Assembly: GCA_002719475.1 (NCBI GenBank)
Contig: PBHQ01000020.1
Location: forward strand, 48,225 to 67,150
DNA: 18,926 nucleotides
Direction: 5' to 3'
From: Methanobacteriota archaeon
Lineage (GTDB): Archaea; Thermoplasmatota; Poseidoniia; Poseidoniales; Poseidoniaceae
Shown: piece by piece, positions 7,501 through 14,091 of the stretch
Layout: every line of letters starts with the position of its first letter
Numbering within the stretch: position 1 is the first letter of the stretch
The notes under the pieces: model-generated
Told to the model about the DNA's origin: nothing
The model's input: only the letters and a program-made list of their open reading frames with translations
The model's database searches: none
Program-made: the position numbers and the translations under genes

Positions 7501-9480
7501 GAAATCGATGAGCCAATTTCCTGCGCCCCCGCCAGCCTTGGTCCAAGGCATCAAATCCTCACCATCTCTTGTAATACGAATATAGACATCCTCGAATGTT
7601 CGATCTCCCAACTCTTCAACCCAACTTCCTTTGATGCGAGTCATCTTCTCACTAATCATCCAACTGCCATTGTTGGGAGACGTGATGTTTACCACTATTC
7701 CAGTTCCATTATCAGAAGGTGGAGGAGGAGGTGGACCATCTCCACTAACCAAGCCTTCACATTCCAATCCTCTGGCTACGTCTACCAGACATGATGCGTC
7801 AATAAGGCCGAATCCCCATTTGTTGTTCCACCTGTCGGAAACCGAAGGCTCAGAAGCGGAACCCTGAACCTGACTGTAATTTCGAATCAGATCCTTGACC
7901 TCTTGAGGAGTTAACGTCGGATTCGCCTCCAACATCAACGCGATAACACCTGAGACCAATGGAGTAGCCATACTGGTTCCATCGAGATTCTCATACTCAT
8001 TGTCGGCGACTCCTCTTGATTGCCCAGGGAAAACCGGGTCACTGTTCGCACTGACCGACTTAATGTTGGAACCTGGAGCTGCTACATCCGGCTTCAGTTC
8101 ATCCCAAGAATCACCATCATTGTCATCATCTCTAGGGCCATAATTGGAGTAGGAAGCAATGGTATCATCGCTACGGTTTACGGTATCTCTGTTGTTGACA
8201 GCTGCAACTGTTATCGCACTGTCAGCCGCTGCTGGAGAAGGTACTCGACGCTTGCCATCATTGCCCATCGCTGCAACCATAACTACACCATTGGCACTGG
8301 CATTGTTGACTGCACGATTCTCAGCACTGGATTCAGTCCCATTGTTTCCAGTATCACTTTGGTCTGCTGGATTACCAACGCTACCGAATGACATGGAAGC
8401 GATTTGAATACCGATACTGCTTGCATTGTTGCCCCAGTTTGTATTCCTATTATCGATGACCCATTGAATTCCAGCGACCGAGTTCTGAGAATTTGTCCCT
8501 CCAACATCGGTTAGGACCTTTACATCGACAAGATAAGCACCGGGAGCCGCTCCCATGTGGAGGCGGCTGGAATCGCCAGTACCGAGAGCAATTCCCGCAC
8601 AATGCGAGCCATGTCCTTGGGCATCATCTGGGTCTTCTGTTCCATCCTTGATTGAGGTGGTAGAAGTTGCATCAAAACCAGCAACCCATTTCTGATCGTC
8701 GTACGAAGTCGCTGAAAGATCAGGCTCATCATCGATGTCATCAAAGTCATTCAAGGAACGATGTTCATTGTCAACTCCAGTATCAAGGATGGCGATAACC
8801 ACGCCACTACCAGTGAATCCTTTCTCATGGGCACTGTTTGCATAGACCTCGCCTGCTCTTGCGAGAACTGAAGGCGTTGCCGTATCGAGGAAGGGGACCA
8901 TGACGTTCTGCTGTTCAACAACAACCACGCCATGTAAGGACCAGATGTCGATAAGGGCACTCACAGGAACCTTGTCGACCGTTATGCTGTCGATAGAAGT
9001 CAATACTTGCCACCAAGCACCTCCTTCAGTTCCAACCCAACCATGGGAATCCAATACTTCCTTCAATGCAGTCTGCTCACTTTCTCCGGGATGCCATGCC
9101 CAATCGACTACTATTGCGACTGTCTTTCTACCATCAGGACCGATAATCGCTGTTGGGCTGAACGATTCAAACCGGCCATCCAACAATCGCTGTAGGCGAT
9201 CATCCATACCATTCGAATCTACATCAGGGCTGTAGGAGAACCACCATCCCCACTGCTCAGAAGCAGGGCGCCCTTCCCTCTGATACATCCGGTTGGAAAC
9301 CTTGCATGGCGTATCGGAATCACACATCAATATCGGGGCTGAATCATGAGGCATCGGTTCAACAAAGCGCAGTGAATCATGCAACTCTCCCTCCACATCA
9401 GAAGTAGAAGCGTGTAGAGGAACCATCAACAGAGCCAAAAGGACTGCTGTGAAGACCTTAGAACTGGATGTCACGCTCAA
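4531..9480 (-). CDS. Giant membrane-anchored subtilisin-like (S8) protease with cytosolic zinc ribbon tail
   Basis: Numbering is from the TTG at 9480 (1649 residues). A signal peptide (residues 1-~25, hydrophobic core VFTAVLLALLMVPL) precedes a pro-region and a complete S8 domain: Asp233 (AILDTGVD), His290 (GHGSHCAG), Asn407 (MGNDG) and Ser503 (DGTSMATP). A Pro6 linker near 583-588 leads to Ig/CARDB-like beta domains (~594-1026) and a beta-propeller-like repeat region (~1056-1400), both inferred from strand pattern. A single membrane helix at ~1428-1448 is followed by RR, an acidic Glu/Lys segment, Pro-rich repeats, and a Cys4 zinc ribbon (Cys1621, 1624, 1640, 1643). Predicted topology is catalytic domain outside and tail inside. 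An ATG at 9567 is in frame and overlaps the rhomboid gene, but has no ribosome site and would place an inverted repeat within the coding sequence. GGAGGT 6 bases before the TTG decides the start. Likely role: degradation of external protein or surface processing. Confidence 0.9.
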   Translation of the reverse strand: MSVTSSSKVFTAVLLALLMVPLHASTSDVEGELHDSLRFVEPMPHDSAPILMCDSDTPCKVSNRMYQREGRPASEQWGWWFSYSPDVDSNGMDDRLQRLLDGRFESFSPTAIIGPDGRKTVAIVVDWAWHPGESEQTALKEVLDSHGWVGTEGGAWWQVLTSIDSITVDKVPVSALIDIWSLHGVVVVEQQNVMVPFLDTATPSVLARAGEVYANSAHEKGFTGSGVVIAILDTGVDNEHRSLNDFDDIDDEPDLSATSYDDQKWVAGFDATSTTSIKDGTEDPDDAQGHGSHCAGIALGTGDSSRLHMGAAPGAYLVDVKVLTDVGGTNSQNSVAGIQWVIDNRNTNWGNNASSIGIQIASMSFGSVGNPADQSDTGNNGTESSAENRAVNNASANGVVMVAAMGNDGKRRVPSPAAADSAITVAAVNNRDTVNRSDDTIASYSNYGPRDDDNDGDSWDELKPDVAAPGSNIKSVSANSDPVFPGQSRGVADNEYENLDGTSMATPLVSGVIALMLEANPTLTPQEVKDLIRNYSQVQGSASEPSVSDRWNNKWGFGLIDASCLVDVARGLECEGLVSGDGPPPPPPSDNGTGIVVNITSPNNGSWMISEKMTRIKGSWVEELGDRTFEDVYIRITRDGEDLMPWTKAGGGAGNWLIDFKPDALWGNGEIAWIEVKAKDQLGDWSESAYANVKIGEHKVSFTSPSGHDSLVGEVTFGGTWEGIEPTGIQYRVDAGDWSVGDGLTTVDYGSGTWSFEWDSETVTDGTHRVTVRMENASGYFSEELRRSFVVDNEPPAPELSILGSVSVLQHGVPVSEALTLTNLLIELDVINDGDSAAKDLKVRLNTGPDTSPIDINVAYLDSGDVKKVSFIWKPLTAGQTNLSLQVDPSREQGEYDVSDNEFTFSFNVLDRPDAVDLTMLEGACLTEPTIPIPNRKFDLNCRIDNLGKRDAVDVDLSLLVLTDDGKWDPITNEKVMVIPGSSDVIGYHIQEFAMMANDGPLMQYRLKVTTDDFNMSDNVREFTLVIDDVEVVEGTELDLDGENDEIPLGYSGHSNGAHLLTERNGELHVRTMTTKLDMPGDVTLDSGYSGSSDIHVAGDGLSYVVWTSRFTSMDGYTMTELLFTTVDEKGQSSAIQKLMPSLKHNEGEYWGLKITSDGTQVVIAGYHRDISTGGTYQDLTSLFLLSTNTPSNPDTWLLTRNVVSSINTASHLADPPAVGIGEEKIHILYQAKRDDTTGIQRMGLFYAHGRLGESSWSFQTAVGDEASKPSLVVKTISGEDILIAAWKEGSGLDAKLAHIVNDGSWSIEEPYRDTAVGMSNVLLIDLDDKVQVVHDMVDVYGDAISYGVFNSLSVGQPASLSSNLVEGSLVIGGSSHDGSQIVMVDRFGDFSLIILADTNPTRDPVEEPGFWESLLAPLPGDDEMKRNIAIGIGASLVLLFLAVSMVIRRADRRPLPARDESEKKEEDKEEVEMLIDEEDLEEDVELEVSLDKQDDDIPVAEEKSLKEDLDKAVKADEASERLKRRMQRVKEAEYAEKGLPLPPVLDGLPLPPPPETLGKEATTDVDTALSAKEVPMIDGMGLPPPPGAMSAPVMPQFGDLPPPPIPGAEGLPLLDRQAKCEDCDVEFTVRDLTRKRVKCPVCNSPIEL

Positions 9481-9486
9481 ACAAGC

Positions 9487-9492
9487 ACCTCC
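9487..9492 (-). promoter_or_regulatory. Shine-Dalgarno GGAGGT supporting a TTG start of the S8 protease
   Basis: GGAGGT on the minus strand, 6 bases before TTG at 9480. The TTG gives a compact signal peptide with one Lys before the hydrophobic core. The ATGs at 9567 and 9528 lack such a site. Confidence 0.55.
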
Positions 9493-9531
9493 ACGAGTAT
9501 TTTCCAAAACCCCTCCTGCTTTGAGCATTAC

Positions 9532-9553
9532 CCGTAGACGTCCTACGGACGTC
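9532..9553. repeat. Overlapping perfect inverted repeats between rhomboid and S8 protease genes
   Basis: Two perfect inverted repeats share bases. GACGTCC-TAC-GGACGTC (9537-9553) has a 7-base stem and 3-base loop. CCGTAG-ACGTC-CTACGG (9532-9548) has a 6-base stem and 5-base loop. They cannot form at the same time in RNA. The pair starts 4 bases after the rhomboid stop codon (9558-9560) and lies upstream of the TTG chosen for the protease. No T-run follows, so a simple intrinsic terminator is unlikely. A protein-binding site, an RNA processing site or a two-state RNA switch are options. The structure is seen directly; any function is inferred. Confidence 0.6.
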
Positions 9554-9557
9554 AGGT

Positions 9558-10604
9558 CTAAGGCCATGAGAAATGTTTAGACTTGTCGTGACAATTGATG
9601 GTATGATTTCCCGCCTCTCCCATAAGCCTCAATTCACTACCACATAGGGGGCATTGTGCTTGCTCTGCAAGGCGTTCCAACCAAGCTTCACGAGTCTCTA
9701 ACTCATCTCCTTCTTTACGTAAACGTTGCAAGGTATGTTGGGCCTTTTCGCTCAAAGGATGTTCTGAACCTTCCCAAGGGTTATCATCCATAGAGGCCAT
9801 TCTGCCTCGCCGTTGGTTTCTGGCTGCTTCGATAGCCCCCGCTTGACTAGGACCGGAATCTTTGGCATCTGGCGCAACTGGCCCGCCTCTAGCCACAGGC
9901 CGTCCAATGGCATAACAGACTAGAAAACCAGAGAGGTGCGCAACGTGTGCTACATGTGAAGGTTGAGACAGCCCATGAACAGCCCACGCTCTTGCCACTT
10001 CCATGGCAAAATACAGCATAGCAATCAACTGCACTGGCCAAGGCCGGATTAGAATCAATGGAAATTCAATCTCATCTTTCGGCCATGCAGCCAAATATAC
10101 TCCTAGTAGACCAAAAGCCGCCCCAGATGCCCCTAAACCGAACATGATCTCTCCGAGGTTTGCCAAACACCAAGCCAGATTACCGGCAAATGCTCCGACT
10201 AGATAGACCAACATAAATCGCTTACGGCCAAGTCGTTGCTCCAATGGAACTCCAACCAAGGCGATTATCAGGGCATTTCCAAGAACGTGGGTCGCATCCC
10301 TCGGACTGTGAATCCAAGCGGCGCTGATGAAGCGATGCCATTCGCCGGGATGAACGATAAGGTCAGGAACTGCAACCAAGGCGAAAAGTGGATCGTGCCA
10401 ACCTAAGCCAAGCCACCATAGAATCCATGTCATTGTCTGAACGACATAGACTAGAAGTATCGAGACAGTGGTAGCTAAAGCAAGACTGGTCTTATCTCTA
10501 ATTGCCATGAAATATGGAACCCCAGCAGCAAACAACATCGCCACCAACATCAACCACTCTGCGGGTTCAAAAAACTGCCACAGTGGTGAGACGAAATAGA
10601 CCAT
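9558..10604 (-). CDS. Rhomboid-family intramembrane serine protease with C-terminal zinc-binding module
   Basis: Rhomboids cleave membrane helices of other proteins within the lipid bilayer. This 348-residue protein has hydrophobic segments across residues ~15-235 and all core motifs: WHRFISAAWIHS (89-100), His106 and Asn110 in HVLGN (HxxxN), the nucleophile Ser160 in GLGASGAAFG, and the catalytic His223 in HVAHLSGF. After the membrane core there is a ~110-residue charged tail, predicted cytosolic. It ends in a putative zinc finger (Cys318, Cys321, Cys338 and His339 or His343), which most bacterial GlpG-type rhomboids lack. It is the first gene of the minus-strand operon and is followed directly by the membrane-anchored S8 protease, a plausible substrate or partner. 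A weak AGGGG lies about 8 bases before the ATG. The family assignment is firm; the substrate is inferred. Confidence 0.93.
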   Translation of the reverse strand: MVYFVSPLWQFFEPAEWLMLVAMLFAAGVPYFMAIRDKTSLALATTVSILLVYVVQTMTWILWWLGLGWHDPLFALVAVPDLIVHPGEWHRFISAAWIHSPRDATHVLGNALIIALVGVPLEQRLGRKRFMLVYLVGAFAGNLAWCLANLGEIMFGLGASGAAFGLLGVYLAAWPKDEIEFPLILIRPWPVQLIAMLYFAMEVARAWAVHGLSQPSHVAHVAHLSGFLVCYAIGRPVARGGPVAPDAKDSGPSQAGAIEAARNQRRGRMASMDDNPWEGSEHPLSEKAQHTLQRLRKEGDELETREAWLERLAEQAQCPLCGSELRLMGEAGNHTINCHDKSKHFSWP

Positions 10605-10719
10605 CTAAGTGCCCCTAAAGGCGCTTTTGACTTGAGTACTCCTATCATCTCGACAGCAATTATTGCAACTGAAGCGCGAAGGAGAGAGTTCATCCCCGAT
10701 TCAGCCCTCGTAAGTTCCG
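10605..10719. promoter_or_regulatory. Divergent promoter region between rhomboid operon and ccm cassette
   Basis: This 115-base spacer separates divergent transcription units. At 10656-10666 lies GCAATTATTGC, a perfect 5-base inverted repeat around one central base. Its AT-rich core is about 55 bases from each start codon. It could serve as a TATA-like element or a regulator site for either direction. No good Shine-Dalgarno sequence precedes the ATG at 10720; GGAGAGAG at 10681-10688 is too far upstream. The function is a guess. Confidence 0.3.
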
Positions 10720-12108
10720 ATGAGCCAAGTTAGAGTTCTCTTGTCGTTGGAGAACATTTCTGTCATGCGAGGCATGAACATGGTTCTCGAAGATTTCACT
10801 CTGCGGGTTCATTCAGGGGAAATTGTGGCATTGAGTGGCGAGAATGGTTGCGGTAAATCGACGGTCATAGAGTGTGCTGCAGGTATTTTGGCGCTACGTC
10901 AAGGGACTGTCAAACATCGTTCCGGAGATGAGTTGCATGCTATATGTGACCATGCTGGAACAAGACGTTCTGCGAATCCATTCGGACTGTGTCTGCAAAA
11001 GGACTCGACAACTGGAGAAGAAACTATCATCGAACATCTACAATTCGCGGCTAGACTTGCTGGCAAAGAAATCTCTTCTGAAGACTTGCTCACCCTACTT
11101 ACTTCATGGGATCTCAAGCACCGTGCACTCGAAAGAACCGGCACTCTATCTGCAGGATTGTCTAGACGCGTCAGCATCCTTGCATCTCTGATACCTGCAA
11201 TGGTCTCAAACGAACCTAGATTGGTATTGTTAGACGAAGCAAATGAAGGCTTGGATGAACGCTCAAAATCTGCCTTGATTATCCATCTCAAAAGCCTGTC
11301 TTCAGCGGGACATGGAATCCTGTTGGCCAGTCACGATAAGGAGTTACTATCTCATTCCGATAGGAAGATTTCTTGGCAGGGTAGCAAGACTATCGAGTCA
11401 GGAGATATTCCACGTACCCAAGTATCAACTGAAGCCAGTATTGAAGCACAAAATTTCAATCCTACAAGAACATATCAAAACTGGATAAACAAACAAGATT
11501 CTAGAACTAAATCAACTATCATGAGTGGTGGAATTGCAGCAATATTAACCATTTTGACCGTTGTTGCTCTAGACCCTCAGATTGTAGCAGGAAATCGTGG
11601 TTGGCGGTTATGGACTGGCTTGGTATTGCTCCCATCTCTAGTCATTGGACTAGTTCCCGGACCTTCACAATCGCTACTTGAAAGGAATGCTGTGGGTTCT
11701 TGGTGGGCCGCACAGACCGCAGGCAAGGCGCCTAATGCAATCTCGATACAGTTACCCATACTTGGAATCGTTTCCACAGCATTAGCAGCCATGATGATGC
11801 AGGGTGAGGGGCTTCCAGAAATATCTGCTATGCATATATTCCAATTGACGCTTTGTGGGCTACTAATCAGCGTACTGATCAGTAGAGTGAACCTTGCCCT
11901 TTGGGTAGTACACCGATGGCTTCCACGTCCTAGACAAGGCGCACAGATGTTGTTGGCTTTCTTGATATTCCCGTGGTTATTGGCAGTTGAAGGAATGACA
12001 CTTCTTGCTACAGAAGGTGTCGGACAAGATGTTTGGACAATGTTAGGTGGATCGTTTGGACTCTTCATCTCACTTGCATTGATTCTCATGCTCGTTAGAA
12101 GAGAATGA
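10720..12108 (+). CDS. CcmA-CcmB-like fusion: heme exporter ABC ATPase fused to six-helix membrane domain
   Basis: In System I cytochrome c maturation, CcmA (ATPase) and CcmB (six-helix membrane subunit) are separate and drive release of heme-loaded CcmE. Here residues 1-~225 form an ABC ATPase: Walker A GENGCGKST at 40-48, Q-loop Gln93, signature LSAGLSRR at 143-150 (CcmA proteins typically read LSAGQQRR), Walker B LVLLDEA with Asp172/Glu173, D-loop EGLD and His205 in the H-loop. Residues ~267-460 contain about six hydrophobic helices (~267-286, 296-313, 341-360, 372-397, 408-430, 438-460). After helix 2 comes LLERNAVGS, like the conserved ER...GS segment of CcmB. Being next to ccmC and a ccmD-like gene, 40 bases upstream of ccmC, makes the Ccm assignment likely. 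The ABC call is certain. The CcmB-like identity of the second half is inferred; it could be an unrelated ABC-2 type permease. Confidence 0.78.
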   Translation: MSQVRVLLSLENISVMRGMNMVLEDFTLRVHSGEIVALSGENGCGKSTVIECAAGILALRQGTVKHRSGDELHAICDHAGTRRSANPFGLCLQKDSTTGEETIIEHLQFAARLAGKEISSEDLLTLLTSWDLKHRALERTGTLSAGLSRRVSILASLIPAMVSNEPRLVLLDEANEGLDERSKSALIIHLKSLSSAGHGILLASHDKELLSHSDRKISWQGSKTIESGDIPRTQVSTEASIEAQNFNPTRTYQNWINKQDSRTKSTIMSGGIAAILTILTVVALDPQIVAGNRGWRLWTGLVLLPSLVIGLVPGPSQSLLERNAVGSWWAAQTAGKAPNAISIQLPILGIVSTALAAMMMQGEGLPEISAMHIFQLTLCGLLISVLISRVNLALWVVHRWLPRPRQGAQMLLAFLIFPWLLAVEGMTLLATEGVGQDVWTMLGGSFGLFISLALILMLVRRE

Positions 12109-12148
12109 CATTAGCACAAATTGAAAGCAACCTTGTCAACGCAACCTC

Positions 12149-12862
12149 ATGGTCGGGATGTCTAGGCGGACGCTGAACAGCGGAATCGCTCTGTGGTTGA
12201 CTGGTCTAGTCATCGCAAGTATCGCCCTTATCCTGGGATTTACGTGGGCCCCAAGTGTCGATAACGACACCATGAATGCCCCTTATGCCCAGCGTATTTT
12301 CTACTGGCACGTTCCTTCCGCGTGGGCTTCGATGTTTGCTTTTACCGCACTCTTCATCGGTAGTTTAGCGTGGTTCATAAAACGCAGCGAATGGGGTTGG
12401 AAGTTACACGTTTCAGCTGCAGAAGCAGGTGTGTTATTCGGATTGATGGCCATAACCAGTGGACCTATTTGGGGACAAGCGGAATGGGGTGTTCCTTGGG
12501 ATTGGACAGATGTAAGAATCAACACCTTTGGGCTGCTTACTGCGTTATCCGCTTATTTGGTGGTGGCCCGTAGATCACAACCTGATGGAGATGATTCTAG
12601 AGATACTTTCAGTGCCATTGGACTCTTCGGTTTTGCTTTGGTTCCACTCACTTACATGGCGACTAGATGGTGGCAGCGAAGGCATCCAGGACCTGTAGTT
12701 GGACCTGGAGGTGGCGGACTTGAACCAGATATGGCAACGACCATGTGGATTGGCGTTCTGGCATTTGTGATTATGCTAGTTGGATTGATGCTGATTGAAT
12801 GGTTCATCATTTCAACAGAACAACGTCTTGCTCGAATGCAGTCTAGAATTGATGGTGATTAA
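12149..12862 (+). CDS. ccmC: CcmC heme-handling membrane protein (cytochrome c maturation)
   Basis: CcmC binds heme at the outer face of the membrane in its tryptophan-rich loop and passes it to the heme chaperone CcmE. The 237-residue length matches the family (about 240), with six hydrophobic segments. Key features are FYWHVPSAW with ligand candidate His54, the tryptophan-rich motif WGVPWDWTDVR starting at Trp113 (family WGxxWxWDxRLT), and RWWQRRHPGPV with His179 (family VeWWxTLHQ). The tryptophan motif is variant, since the Asp is moved relative to the usual WxWD. The ATG at 12149 gives the full frame; another ATG at 12158 (Met4) is equally possible, and neither has a clear ribosome site. 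It sits 40 bases after the CcmAB-like gene and is followed immediately by the CcmD-like gene. CcmE and CcmF are not in the window. Confidence 0.9.
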   Translation: MVGMSRRTLNSGIALWLTGLVIASIALILGFTWAPSVDNDTMNAPYAQRIFYWHVPSAWASMFAFTALFIGSLAWFIKRSEWGWKLHVSAAEAGVLFGLMAITSGPIWGQAEWGVPWDWTDVRINTFGLLTALSAYLVVARRSQPDGDDSRDTFSAIGLFGFALVPLTYMATRWWQRRHPGPVVGPGGGGLEPDMATTMWIGVLAFVIMLVGLMLIEWFIISTEQRLARMQSRIDGD

Positions 12863-12863
12863 A

Positions 12864-12998
12864 ATGGGAGACATGGTCAACCTAGCAGTAGCATATACGA
12901 TAATGATCGGCTTGATTGCAGCGTGGTCATGGATGCTCTCTAAGCGCCTTACAAGTCTGCATGACAGGCTCTCCTTGTTAGAGGAAGAAGAGGAATAA
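12864..12998 (+). CDS. ccmD: CcmD-like small single-helix membrane protein
   Basis: This 44-residue protein has one hydrophobic helix (residues ~6-25, NLAVAYTIMIGLIAAWSWML), then a basic stretch SKRLTSLHDRL and a glutamate-rich end. CcmD proteins share this layout: an AY-containing helix, then Arg/Lys and a short amphipathic tail. They hold CcmC, CcmE and the CcmAB transporter together. The gene begins one base after the ccmC stop. GGTGAT at 12854-12859 lies 4 bases before the chosen ATG; an in-frame ATG at 12852 would overlap ccmC. Such small genes are poorly conserved, so the call rests mostly on layout and position. Its stop abuts the isomerase stop from the other strand. Confidence 0.7.
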   Translation: MGDMVNLAVAYTIMIGLIAAWSWMLSKRLTSLHDRLSLLEEEEE

Positions 12999-14090
12999 TC
13001 AGTCAGATTTGACGCTGGCAAGATGTTCCTTCAAGGCCACTATCGGACCGATTGCAGTAGGGTCCTTACCGTGGAGAAGGGCTAAGCCACAGCTTAACCA
13101 ATCCATGCTGATACAAGAATATAACATCGCCTCCAATAAACTGGAACCTTCGCATTCTATCTTCCATGCCCATTCGGTCTCAAGATGTTCGACGAACCAA
13201 TTCATTCGTTGTGCAATTCTCTCATGTATTCCTTTCCAAGTCAATAACAACAAAGCCTGTTCAGATGAATCTGAATCTTTGTCTGGCCCCACTCCCCCCC
13301 AAGGAATGATTTCATTGTGATTCATCTCTGGCATAACGGTTGCACGGGCAAAACGAGCAGAGTTCTCATTGAATTGACAGACGAATCTGTTGACCATTGA
13401 AGACAATTCGGTCACTCCTATCAGAGCGATGCTTCGGTCAACCAAAGCAGCAGCGAGGTAAGCGATATCATTCTGAGGATGGCGGGTGAAATCACAGGCT
13501 TCAAGGTGATTCTGCAAACGCTGTAACATTGCTTCCAAGTCCCCAGAGGAAGGCTTTCGGAATAAACCTAGATTCCAAGCAAGCGACAACTGGGTACCGA
13601 ATAGATGTCCAAATGCAGAGCGCGGTGGTTGACCAGCAGGGACCAAGACCAGATGTACGTCCGAGTACAACTCTGCAAGACCCGCTAATTCTCCACCCGA
13701 GCAGATGCAAATGACACATCCTCCCTTGCTGATGACATTTCGAACAGCATCCAAGGTCTCCTCAGTATTTCCACTGTATGAGGTTGCAATTACTAGATGC
13801 TCTCTGTCCCACCAATGTGGTATTCCATGATCTCGATGTACATTCACGGGTAAAGAGCCCTGAACATCGGACAAACTGGCCAAAGCGGAACCGCCGGCTG
13901 CAGAACCTCCCATCCCTAGGCACAATACTCCCTTCCATGAACGGGAGCGCAAGTCCTCTACCCAACTTGGGCCTGCACTTCCGAGTCTCTCAAAGGACCC
14001 TCTGAGATCGGAAACAAATGATTGTAGATGGGCTAGCATTCCTTCTGAATCCAGTTTTTCAGCAAGATCTGCTATCGTTGCTTCAGACAT
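12999..14090 (-). CDS. Bifunctional phosphoglucose/phosphomannose isomerase
   Basis: Enzymes of this SIS-domain family interconvert glucose-6-P, mannose-6-P and fructose-6-P, and are typical of archaea. Numbering is from the ATG at 14090 (363 residues; family ~300-350). Landmarks are GMGGSAAGG at 59-67, SYSGNTEET at 104-112, GQPPRSAFG at 153-161, FNENSARFA with Glu242, PEMNHNEI with His258, and a C-terminal LLHGKDPT...IVALK with Lys354. Glu, His and Lys correspond to the catalytic residues described for the Pyrobaculum enzyme. ENSAR replaces the more usual ENxK. The frame extends to an ATG at 14111, but a strong GGAGGAG formed by the Glu codons that end NMD3 supports 14090. A run of seven C on the plus strand at 13294-13300 falls in the coding sequence, with no frame break. 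It supplies fructose-6-P for GlmS and mannose-6-P for mannosyl donors. Confidence 0.92.
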   Translation of the reverse strand: MSEATIADLAEKLDSEGMLAHLQSFVSDLRGSFERLGSAGPSWVEDLRSRSWKGVLCLGMGGSAAGGSALASLSDVQGSLPVNVHRDHGIPHWWDREHLVIATSYSGNTEETLDAVRNVISKGGCVICICSGGELAGLAELYSDVHLVLVPAGQPPRSAFGHLFGTQLSLAWNLGLFRKPSSGDLEAMLQRLQNHLEACDFTRHPQNDIAYLAAALVDRSIALIGVTELSSMVNRFVCQFNENSARFARATVMPEMNHNEIIPWGGVGPDKDSDSSEQALLLLTWKGIHERIAQRMNWFVEHLETEWAWKIECEGSSLLEAMLYSCISMDWLSCGLALLHGKDPTAIGPIVALKEHLASVKSD

Positions 14091-14091
14091 C

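Noticed and set aside
13294..13300. Run of seven C (seven G in the coding strand of the isomerase) as a frameshift or phase-variation site
   Set aside because: The frame continues intact on both sides with family motifs; a single short run in one sequence is not evidence for variation.
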